DNA of 13,033 bases from Clostridia bacterium (GTDB lineage: Bacteria > Bacillota_A > Clostridia > RUG12999): positions 1 through 13,033 of the forward strand of contig JAFYVD010000059.1 in NCBI GenBank assembly GCA_017558425.1. The letters run 5' to 3'. A program made the translations under genes and the position numbers. The notes below the pieces were generated by a model, which was not told the DNA's origin, did not search any database, and saw nothing but the letters and a program-made list of their open reading frames with translations. Shown piece by piece: positions 6,942 to 13,033 of this stretch. Numbering within the stretch: position 1 is the stretch's first letter; the number at the start of each line of letters is the position of its first letter.

Positions 6942-8078
6942 CTATACAAGCTCGCCACGGAGCATTACTTTTTTCACATTAAATCTGTCGTCCACAATCA
7001 CAAGGTCAGCTTTTTTGCCAACTTCAACAGACCCGATTTCATCAAACATTCCGATTGCTTTAGCCGGAGTGGTTGATGCCATAATAAACGCCTGCGCTAT
7101 ACCGCATGTGGTGCTGGTCATAATATTTCTGCACGCTTTATCAAGCGTCATTTTACTTCCCGCAAGCCCACCGACATCATCAAAGTTAAGGTCGTCCACA
7201 TGTGCATACTGCGGCGGATTTTCCATTATGTACTCTGTGCAGTCGGTTATCAGGATAACCCTGTCAATTCCCTTTGAATGAATCAGAAGTTTCTGAATAT
7301 CGGGGTTCACGTGAATTGCACAGGAATCGCTGATAAGCTCGCAATATGTATCGGGATTCTGCATAAAATATTCATCAGGACCCGCTCCTCTTGTCCCTCC
7401 GCTGAGCGGTGGAAGCACCGGAGTGGCACATCCCATATGAGTAAGAATTTTGGGGCTGTATTTGCTTCCCAGGTCTCTTATCATATCAGGCGTCGCATGG
7501 CTGTGACCCACAGCAAAAATAGTGTCGGGGTTCACCTTGCGTGCATATTCCGCAAAACCTTTGATTCCCTCAAGTTCAGGGGCGATTGTCCACACCTTCG
7601 CAAGGTCGCCCGCCTCGTCAACTATGTCCATATAATCCTCTGCGTGCACTCCGTGACGCCAGGGGTTGCAGTAGGCGTGGGAGCCATATTCGGGATTTGT
7701 GTAGGGTCCTTCCATATAAAGTCCGCGGATGTTCGGGGCTTTATCTATATTCTCTTTATACGCTTTAATACATTCTATCTGCATCTTCTTGTCCATATCG
7801 TATGACGGTGTGGCAAGAATTGTCGTTTCCCCGTGCCTGAGGAAAAATTCCGACGCCTCAACAGGATTGAGCGCCGTATGGAATCCGTTTATCCCGTGGA
7901 CGTGAATGTCCACCAGACCGGGACCGACATAACATCCTTCTGCATCTATAATTTCAGCATTTTCGGGAATTTCTACATCCTTGCCGAAAGCGGAAATTTC
8001 ATCACCGTCGGTCAAAACTGTCGCATCCCAGATAATGCCTGTTTCAAGCACAATATTTGCATTTACAATTGCTTTCAT
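6942..8078 (-). CDS. NagA-like N-acetylglucosamine-6-phosphate deacetylase homologue
   Basis: A 378-residue amidohydrolase-superfamily protein, normal length for NagA. Visible metal and catalytic residues: HVHG with H59 and H61, MEGP with E123, GHSHA with H192, THMG with H214, SCAIHVNP with H256, and ITDC with D279. The C-terminal EVGKKADLVIVD closes the small beta domain. NagA hydrolyses GlcNAc-6-phosphate to GlcN-6-phosphate and acetate in the cytoplasm. The loop after H214, usually close to HLFNAM and contacting the sugar, reads HMGCATPVLPPLSG, so substrate binding may differ. No nagB, PTS gene or GntR-type regulator is present. It leads the operon of two ceramidase-like proteins and a PIG-L deacetylase. 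The start is supported by an SD (GGAGG) 7 bases upstream. Either nagA itself or a relative acting on another N-acyl amino sugar. Confidence 0.78.
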   Translation of the reverse strand: MKAIVNANIVLETGIIWDATVLTDGDEISAFGKDVEIPENAEIIDAEGCYVGPGLVDIHVHGINGFHTALNPVEASEFFLRHGETTILATPSYDMDKKMQIECIKAYKENIDKAPNIRGLYMEGPYTNPEYGSHAYCNPWRHGVHAEDYMDIVDEAGDLAKVWTIAPELEGIKGFAEYARKVNPDTIFAVGHSHATPDMIRDLGSKYSPKILTHMGCATPVLPPLSGGTRGAGPDEYFMQNPDTYCELISDSCAIHVNPDIQKLLIHSKGIDRVILITDCTEYIMENPPQYAHVDDLNFDDVGGLAGSKMTLDKACRNIMTSTTCGIAQAFIMASTTPAKAIGMFDEIGSVEVGKKADLVIVDDRFNVKKVMLRGELV

Positions 8079-8102
8079 CAGAAAACCTCCGTTTCATTTT
8101 TC

Positions 8103-8131
8103 ATTCTATCACAAAAAAACCTCTTATGCAA
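8103..8131 (-). promoter_or_regulatory. Candidate promoter of the NagA/ceramidase-like/PIG-L operon
   Basis: Read on the minus strand: a weak -35, TTGCAT (8126-8131), a 17-base spacer, and -10 TAGAAT (8103-8108) preceded by TGA, an extended -10 element. The -35 lies inside the terminator hairpin of the upstream gene. The -35 matches consensus poorly, so the extended -10 would carry the activity. Confidence 0.45.
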
Positions 8132-8149
8132 GAGCATAAGAGGTTTTTT
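8113..8149 (-). terminator. Terminator of the third ceramidase-like gene
   Basis: A perfect 16-bp inverted repeat (8114-8129 with 8134-8149) has a 4-base loop. On the minus strand it ends in seven Ts (to 8113). It begins directly after the stop codon of the gene ending at 8151. Its AT-rich outer arms make it a plausible terminator on the plus strand as well, though nothing is transcribed towards it from that side. Confidence 0.88.
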
Positions 8150-8150
8150 A

Positions 8151-9653
8151 TTACCTTGGAAACAGATTATTGTTAATATCATTAAGTGTTTCTCTCACCA
8201 ACTGGTCGCCCCCCTGATGACCCACCTGACCGCTTGAGATAAAGGCGCTGTAATGACCGCCTTTTTCCGCTTTTTCGGTGGGAAGATATCCTTCCGCACC
8301 ATTTGCAAGCTGAATCAGGAATGTCTGCTCAGCATGGCTGCGGGCTTTTATCTGGTTGCCATAGTCAAGGAATAGTTCAAAGGGGTTTGTTGCAATTGCA
8401 ACAGTTCCCAGTCGAACTGTATGCACTTCTGTGGGAAGAGTGTCATATTTGTTCTGGAACTCCATACGGGTCAGGATTCCCATATGCACCTGAAGTTTTG
8501 CGGCATCGTTGTAGTCAACATCGCCTTCCTTATTTTTCAGATATTCGTCAATCGCTTTTTTAGCCGCAATTTCATCAGCCAGTGTAGCCCTTCTGATGGG
8601 CAAATTCATTGTATGAACGTGATGCACAAATTCAGGGTTTTCCTGAGGTGTATCAAGACCGTCATCATAAACCGCAATAATTTCATTTGCGATTCTTCTT
8701 CCCGTAAGTTTCATACCGTCAAGGTCAAACATTGAGGGGTCAGCTTTGCGTTTTATGGGATATTTACGGTCAATATTGGGGTCGTTAACATCCGAATAAG
8801 GTTCAACCCATCTTACAATATCAACAGGACACTGGTCACCTGCCGCACTGCACTGAGCAAGCAGGAAAATATCGTCGCCGAATCGTTTTCTCAAAAGAAC
8901 TTTAACTTCACCCCAGAAGTCAGGAGACACGAAAAGTCTGTGCTGAACGCATTGAGCAGGACACGCAAGGTTTGCCACAATGCCTGTAAGCTCACCTTTT
9001 TCGCCAAACACGTACATAAGCTCAATGCCTGTATCACTGCCACCTTCAACCGCTGTGAACACTGCCTGATTTGTTTCGCCCCACATCTGAGCCGAACCGT
9101 CAGAATAGGATGCACGTCTGCACATACCTACCGGCGCACGTCCGAAAGCATTTGAAAAAGAACCTTCTTTTCTGTTGTCCCACGCATCAAAAATTACCTT
9201 TGTGATTCTTTCAACGAGAAGGTTAAGCATTTCTTCATTCGATATAATATCGGGGTTATTTGAAACATTCTGTTTTTCAACATATTTTTTATCGGGTGGC
9301 AAAAGCGATTTCAAAATAGATTTTGCCGCTGTAGTCGCCCGAAGTCTTCTTGTCCTGGTGTAACCCGGCCCTGTGTGAGTGTGAATTGCACTCAAAACAA
9401 TTTTTGACGGGTCAATGCCTGCCAGGTTGCCTTCAAGTTCTGCACGGACAGCATCAACAAGGTTTGCACCGACTGCAACAAGGTCACAGCTTACAAGAAT
9501 CATCTGTTCATCGTCGGATGTAACTGCCATAGCCGTAGCCGTAAGGGGCTTTTCAACATATTCGGAAATTCTCTCGGCAAACTGCCCTGCCAGAGAAACC
9601 TTTTTGTCGGGAGTAATATCAACTTCCGCCCAACCGAATTTAAGATTTGCCAT
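8151..9653 (-). CDS. Divergent ceramidase-fold hydrolase with cysteine-rich active site
   Basis: A 500-residue protein distantly related to the two tandem ceramidase-like proteins. It begins FGWAEVDITPD. SAIHTHTGPG at 88-97 provides H91 and H93. ANLACPAQC at 227-235 is where the second zinc His is expected, followed by SPDFWG at 243-248, equivalent to SSDWPG in copy A. AGDQCP at 271-276 has C275 at the place of the serine in GDVSPN. PFE at 424-426 supplies E426, and GGHYSA near 465-470 supplies a Tyr. There is no signal peptide or membrane helix. ATG 9653 is chosen because AAAGGG (9663-9668) is 9 bases upstream; the in-frame ATGs at 9662 and 9674 are badly placed for this SD. It has its own promoter and terminator. 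Sequence supports a metal-dependent hydrolase of the neutral-ceramidase fold; the reaction is unknown. Confidence 0.72.
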   Translation of the reverse strand: MANLKFGWAEVDITPDKKVSLAGQFAERISEYVEKPLTATAMAVTSDDEQMILVSCDLVAVGANLVDAVRAELEGNLAGIDPSKIVLSAIHTHTGPGYTRTRRLRATTAAKSILKSLLPPDKKYVEKQNVSNNPDIISNEEMLNLLVERITKVIFDAWDNRKEGSFSNAFGRAPVGMCRRASYSDGSAQMWGETNQAVFTAVEGGSDTGIELMYVFGEKGELTGIVANLACPAQCVQHRLFVSPDFWGEVKVLLRKRFGDDIFLLAQCSAAGDQCPVDIVRWVEPYSDVNDPNIDRKYPIKRKADPSMFDLDGMKLTGRRIANEIIAVYDDGLDTPQENPEFVHHVHTMNLPIRRATLADEIAAKKAIDEYLKNKEGDVDYNDAAKLQVHMGILTRMEFQNKYDTLPTEVHTVRLGTVAIATNPFELFLDYGNQIKARSHAEQTFLIQLANGAEGYLPTEKAEKGGHYSAFISSGQVGHQGGDQLVRETLNDINNNLFPR

Positions 9654-9676
9654 ATAAATCATCCCTTTCTGCATAC

Positions 9677-9704
9677 ATTATACCAAATCTGCAATTAAAG
9701 TCAA
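9677..9704 (-). promoter_or_regulatory. Strong promoter of the third ceramidase-like gene
   Basis: Minus strand: -35 TTGACT (9699-9704), a 16-base spacer, and -10 TATAAT (9677-9682) preceded by TGG, an extended -10. This is the best promoter in the window. Transcription should start near 9670, leaving a leader of under 20 bases. It lies just after the thiD stop codon. Confidence 0.8.
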
Positions 9705-9708
9705 TCTA

Positions 9709-10506
9709 TTACGGCAAATTCGAATAAAATTCGTTAATCATATGATTAAGCGGTCCCGCCCCTTTTCCTATGTCAAGCATGGCTGAAAGTGCAGCCGAAA
9801 TATATTTTTTCGCCAATCTTACCGAATCTTCAAGGCCGTATCCTTTTGCGAGATTCGCTGCAATCGCCGACGACAATGTGCATCCCGTTCCGTGAGTATT
9901 TGGGTTGTCAATCCTCACCCCTTTTATCCACACCGTTTTTTCATCTGCACAAAGCAGGTCATTTGCATCATTTATGCTGTGACCGCCTTTCAAAAGCACC
10001 TTGCACCCATAAGTTCCCGATATTTTTTCCGCAGCAGAAATCATATCTTCCGCCGTCCTGATTTTCTCTCCTGTCAACACTTGCGCTTCGGGAATGTTGG
10101 GCGTCACAACCATCGCAAGCGGAAAAAGCTTTTCTGTAAGATTTTTCACAGCTTCTTTTTTCATCAGCCGCGAACCGCTGGTTGCAACCATTACGGGGTC
10201 GATAACTATATTTTTTGCTTTGTAGCGGCACAATCTGTCCGCAATCACATCTATGAGCTCTGCCGTTGGCACCATCCCGATTTTCACCGCATCGGGAAAT
10301 ATATCTTCAAACACCGCATCAAGCTGACTTGCCAGAAAAGGCGGGTTTGTTATTTCCACAGTCTTCACTCCTGTTGTATTTTGTGCAGTCAGTGCTGTTA
10401 CGGCACTCATAGCATAAACTCCGTGCATTGTCATGGTTTTTATATCCGCTTGTATTCCGGCTCCTCCGCTTGAATCGGAACCCGCTATTGTAAGTGCCGT
10501 CTTCAT
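9709..10506 (-). CDS. thiD: Hydroxymethylpyrimidine/phosphomethylpyrimidine kinase
   Basis: A 265-residue ribokinase-family enzyme. It phosphorylates HMP to HMP-P and then HMP-PP with ATP. Visible: AGSDSSGGAGIQAD (8-21) in the HMP and phosphate site, TAQNT near 40-45, VIDPVM near 101-106, TPNIPEA near 135-141, LLKGGH near 171-176, and NTHGTGCT (203-210) with the anion-hole and catalytic C209. The start at MKTALTIAGSD is supported by AAAGGAG 8 bases upstream and by the ATGA overlap with the thiE stop (10503-10506). A longer in-frame start at 10590 would add a Lys/Gly/Cys-rich tail lying inside thiE and is unlikely. It is the last thi gene; no terminator follows before the next promoter. Confidence 0.95.
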   Translation of the reverse strand: MKTALTIAGSDSSGGAGIQADIKTMTMHGVYAMSAVTALTAQNTTGVKTVEITNPPFLASQLDAVFEDIFPDAVKIGMVPTAELIDVIADRLCRYKAKNIVIDPVMVATSGSRLMKKEAVKNLTEKLFPLAMVVTPNIPEAQVLTGEKIRTAEDMISAAEKISGTYGCKVLLKGGHSINDANDLLCADEKTVWIKGVRIDNPNTHGTGCTLSSAIAANLAKGYGLEDSVRLAKKYISAALSAMLDIGKGAGPLNHMINEFYSNLP

Positions 10507-11135
10507 TTCAAAATCTCCTTTACCGCCTTTTTGAGTTTTCTTGCCGCAAGTTCCGGTCTTTCCGCTTTTGCTATCGCCGAAACAACACAAATTCCCGAAA
10601 TTGCTATACCTTTAAGCACATCTATATTGCTTTCGTTCAATCCTCCGATTGCATTTACGGGAAGATTCACCGCTCCGCAGATATCGGCAAGTGTGTCGGT
10701 TGAAGTGAGAATGGTTTTCACCTTTGTTGTCGTGGGATAAATTGCGCCCACGCCAAGATAATCCGCACCATTTTTGCACGCTTCTTTTGCCTGCTCAACT
10801 GTTTTTGTTGTTGCCCCTATTATCATCTTGTCTCCGCAGATTTTTCTTGCCATATCCACAGGCATATCTTCCCTGCCGAGATGAACTCCTTCTGCACAAA
10901 CCGCCAGAGCCACATCTACCCTGTCGTCTATAATCAGCGGAACATTATATTTTTTTGTTATACCGTGAACTTTTTCCGCAAGCTCAATATATTCCCGTGT
11001 ACTTTTTTCCTTCTCACGAAGTTGCAACAGGGTAACTCCACCCTTCAGTGCCCCCTCCACCATCTCTAAAAACTCCTCCTCGCCAATCCCTGTCGAGTCG
11101 GTGATAAAATACAGTTCCGAATCAAAGCTTTTCAA
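10503..11135 (-). CDS. thiE: Thiamin phosphate synthase (TTG start)
   Basis: A 210-residue TIM-barrel enzyme that joins HMP-PP and thiazole phosphate to make thiamin monophosphate. Visible: YFITD at 9-13, LLQLREK at 36-42 (pyrophosphate and Mg site), IIDDR at 68-72 (Mg ligands), GVHLGRED at 83-90, GADYLGVGAIYPTTTK at 123-138, AIGGL at 162-166, and VVSAI near 184-188. The first codon is TTG (11133-11135), preceded by AGGAGG with a 9-base spacer. No usable ATG or GTG lies before the conserved YFITD segment. The gene overlaps the end of cytX by 14 bases and its own stop overlaps the thiD start, so translation of all three is probably coupled. Confidence 0.95.
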   Translation of the reverse strand: MKSFDSELYFITDSTGIGEEEFLEMVEGALKGGVTLLQLREKEKSTREYIELAEKVHGITKKYNVPLIIDDRVDVALAVCAEGVHLGREDMPVDMARKICGDKMIIGATTKTVEQAKEACKNGADYLGVGAIYPTTTKVKTILTSTDTLADICGAVNLPVNAIGGLNESNIDVLKGIAISGICVVSAIAKAERPELAARKLKKAVKEILK

Positions 11136-12315
11136 GGTGCCCTTCCTCCTTTTTTAATTTTCCTGTAAATTTTGTTGCAACACAGATAATTATTGTTATA
11201 ACCACATCAACTATCGTACTTCCGACAACAATATCAACTTTCATAAGCAGACGATATATAACAAATCCGATAAACCATATAATGCAGTTACCTGTATTGA
11301 ATTTTTTGTCTGCCTTGCCGACTTTTAATATATAAAAATCCGCAATCTGAATTGATATCATCGGCGCAAATACCGAGCCTATGAAATATAAAAAGTCAGT
11401 TATGTCTGTTATTGGGAAAACTATCGCTCCAACAGTTCCGATAATGGTTGTAACAACAGCTAAGTGTTTGCCGTTAACTTTTCCGGTTATCGCCTCTCCG
11501 GAAACTCCTGCCGAATATGCATCGAGAAAAGTTGTGGTTACGGTTGAAAAAACAATGATGATAAGTCCCGCCGTACCAAGCCCCGCCTTCAGCATAATCT
11601 GTGCAATATCGCTTTCCGCTGTAAAAATTGCCGCGCCCATTCCGATTATATACATCCAACAACTGACAATTCCGTAGGTAACAGCACTGAAAGCGGTTGA
11701 TTTAAGCGGTTTTTCAGCTTCTCTTGTATAGTCGCTGATAAGCGGCAACCATGAAAGCGGCATTGCAACAGACAGTTCCACCGCCGCACCGAAGGTTATG
11801 GCATCACCGCAAGTGTTTTGCACGGCTTCTTTTCCGAAAATTATAAAGCTTAGTATGATTGTCAGAATAAACAGCGCCATCATCGCAACAGTATTTACTT
11901 TGCCAAGATTTTTAATCCCGATTAAAATCCACACAGTAATAAGCAAACCGATTACAATACACCAGACAGAACCACCTATGTTCAAAATATTGTTTGCCGC
12001 AATCGAACCATCGTAAATCATAATTGCAGTCCATCCGACAAGTTGGATAATATTTATCACCGCAAAAAACAACGCTCCTATGTAACCGAAACTCAGTTTC
12101 GCTGTTTCCATTGAGCTTTTGCGAGTTTTTGCCCCGATAAGTCCCGCAAGAAAAAGCAACATACATCCGATAATATGCCCGAGAACTATTGCAGTCACTC
12201 CTCGTAAAAATCCCAAAGAAGCAAAGTAGGTTCCCGTCAGAATCTCCGCAATGGAAACTGCCGCTCCAAACCAAATCAATCCATTTTCAAAAACCGTGGT
12301 ACCTTTTTTTCTCAT
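11122..12315 (-). CDS. cytX: Putative hydroxymethylpyrimidine permease CytX (NCS1 family)
   Basis: A 397-residue, very hydrophobic protein with about 12 predicted membrane helices, as in the nucleobase-cation-symport-1 family. The N-terminal block FGAAVSIAEILTGTYF (16-31) lies in the first helix. PLISDYTREA (191-200) and IQIADFYILK (322-331) are the characteristic NCS1/CytX segments. A charged tail follows residue 384. CytX proteins are thiamin-regulated in Firmicutes and are assigned to HMP uptake by gene context. This fits the operon: HMP is imported here, phosphorylated by ThiD and joined by ThiE to thiazole phosphate from ThiM. A good SD (GGAGG) lies 7 bases upstream of the ATG, which overlaps the thiM stop (ATGA, 12312-12315). 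Cytosine or another nucleobase is the alternative substrate but fits the context less well. Confidence 0.9.
   Translation of the reverse strand: MRKKGTTVFENGLIWFGAAVSIAEILTGTYFASLGFLRGVTAIVLGHIIGCMLLFLAGLIGAKTRKSSMETAKLSFGYIGALFFAVINIIQLVGWTAIMIYDGSIAANNILNIGGSVWCIVIGLLITVWILIGIKNLGKVNTVAMMALFILTIILSFIIFGKEAVQNTCGDAITFGAAVELSVAMPLSWLPLISDYTREAEKPLKSTAFSAVTYGIVSCWMYIIGMGAAIFTAESDIAQIMLKAGLGTAGLIIIVFSTVTTTFLDAYSAGVSGEAITGKVNGKHLAVVTTIIGTVGAIVFPITDITDFLYFIGSVFAPMISIQIADFYILKVGKADKKFNTGNCIIWFIGFVIYRLLMKVDIVVGSTIVDVVITIIICVATKFTGKLKKEEGHLEKL
11145..11150 (-). promoter_or_regulatory. RBS that fixes the TTG start of thiE
   Basis: AGGAGG on the minus strand lies inside the last codons of cytX, 9 bases before TTG 11135. 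The strong SD compensates for the weak start codon. Confidence 0.75.
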
Positions 12316-13033
12316 ATTTTTTCCTCCAAATCAACATATTTTTCCGCATCTGTTAAAGATGACAAATTATCAAGGAGATTCACACCAAAACTCCCGTTAC
12401 CCTTTGCCGTTCGGGAACGTTCTCCGCAAATCCCCATAACCGCACATGCGGTTTTTGCCGCCTCATACCCGTCTGATATTGCAAGATATGCCGTACACAA
12501 AGCTCCGAGCATACACCCCGTGCCCGTTATTTTACCAAGCTGTGCACAGCCGTTTTTCACATAAGCTATTCTTTGTCCGTCGGTAATAATGTCCCTTTTC
12601 CCACTCACCAACACCACCCCTCCGCTCCTTTTCGCCAACTTCACTGCTACTCCGCTTATGTCTCCCAGCTTTTCCGAATCAACTCCTGCGGCTGAATAGT
12701 CAGGGTTCATCAGTGCCATAATTTCAGAACAATTCCCTTTTATAACCGTCGGTTTACAAGTTTCAATTAACCTCAGCGCAAGTTTTCTCCGCAAAGCCGA
12801 GCATGCAACGCCAACTGCATCAATTAAAATGGGAATACCTTTTTCTTTTGCAGTCTTTCCCGAAATCTGCATAGATTTAATTCTTGCATCGGTGATGTTA
12901 CCGAGATTCAGCATCAGGCCGTCCGACCTGTTTGTAATTTCAGCCACCTCAAGCGGATGCTCCGCCATAATCGGACGTGCTCCCACCGCAAGAATTACAT
13001 TGGCACAACCGTTTATTGATATCGGATTTGTGA
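12312..13033 (-). CDS. thiM: Hydroxyethylthiazole kinase (N-terminus cut by window)
   Basis: 239 residues are visible; the frame runs open to the window edge, so about 25-30 N-terminal residues are missing. The enzyme phosphorylates 4-methyl-5-hydroxyethylthiazole for ThiE, a salvage step. Visible: TNPISINGCAN at the edge, VGARPIMAEHP, EVAEIT, LNLGNI, PILIDAVGVACS, VIKGNCSEI (nucleotide-proximal segment), VVLVSGKRDIITDG, and ITGTGCMLGAL with the catalytic-site Cys of the family. GTG 12984-12986 is an internal codon, because the conserved upstream residues continue beyond it. It is the first visible gene of the thi unit, joined to cytX by ATGA. A TPP riboswitch is expected upstream but is not in this window. 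Confidence 0.94.
   Translation of the reverse strand, partial: TNPISINGCANVILAVGARPIMAEHPLEVAEITNRSDGLMLNLGNITDARIKSMQISGKTAKEKGIPILIDAVGVACSALRRKLALRLIETCKPTVIKGNCSEIMALMNPDYSAAGVDSEKLGDISGVAVKLAKRSGGVVLVSGKRDIITDGQRIAYVKNGCAQLGKITGTGCMLGALCTAYLAISDGYEAAKTACAVMGICGERSRTAKGNGSFGVNLLDNLSSLTDAEKYVDLEEKI

Noticed and set aside
8114..8149. Inverted repeat considered as a regulator operator or mobile-element end
   Set aside because: The minus-strand T run and its place directly after a stop codon are explained by an intrinsic terminator; no transposase or target duplication is present.
10507..10590. 28-residue N-terminal extension of ThiD with several Cys and Lys residues
   Set aside because: It lies wholly inside thiE in another frame; ATG 10506 has a good SD and matches the usual ThiD N-terminus.
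12984..12986. GTG as the start of thiM
   Set aside because: The same frame upstream encodes the conserved TNPISINGCAN segment up to the window edge, so this is an internal Val codon and the gene is simply truncated.

Overview
The window looks like a chromosomal stretch of an anaerobic, gut-type Firmicute of class Clostridia. This is inferred from moderate GC with AT-rich third positions, strong GGAGG-type ribosome binding sites, sigma-A-like promoters, U-tailed hairpin terminators, and a thiM-cytX-thiE-thiD order typical of Firmicutes. Both ends cut a gene: a glycoside hydrolase on the left and thiM on the right. There are ten protein-coding genes, no RNA genes, no mobile elements, no CRISPR array, and no intergenic gap over 100 bases.

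Left part (+ strand): the 3' portion of a GH39-like glycoside hydrolase (1-1161) ends at a clear intrinsic terminator. A promoter then drives a two-gene unit made of a PLP-dependent cysteine-synthase-like enzyme (1257-2186) and an NAD-dependent beta-decarboxylating dehydrogenase of the D-malate/tartrate dehydrogenase type (2208-3275). A hairpin at 3291-3317 lies between this unit and the convergent minus-strand genes and could stop transcription from both sides.

Centre (- strand): a tight four-gene operon runs from 8078 down to 3339, with gaps of 11, 2 and 11 bases. It encodes a NagA-like N-acetylglucosamine-6-phosphate deacetylase homologue, two tandem paralogues (about 65% identical) of the neutral/alkaline ceramidase N-terminal-domain fold, and a PIG-L/LmbE-type zinc deacetylase. 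Immediately upstream, with its own strong promoter and its own terminator, is a third, distant ceramidase-fold protein (8151-9653). All five are predicted metal-dependent amide-bond hydrolases. None has an export signal. The three ceramidase-like proteins lack the serine of the known GDVSPN amidase motif. My inference is a cytoplasmic pathway that strips N-acyl groups from amino-sugar conjugates, or a related undescribed amidase chemistry. This is the most interesting part of the window.

Right part (- strand): a thiamin salvage and synthesis operon, thiM (partial), cytX, thiE and thiD, with every junction overlapping. It should convert imported hydroxymethylpyrimidine and salvaged thiazole to thiamin phosphate. 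Any TPP riboswitch would lie upstream of thiM, outside the window. No terminator separates thiD from the third ceramidase-like gene.
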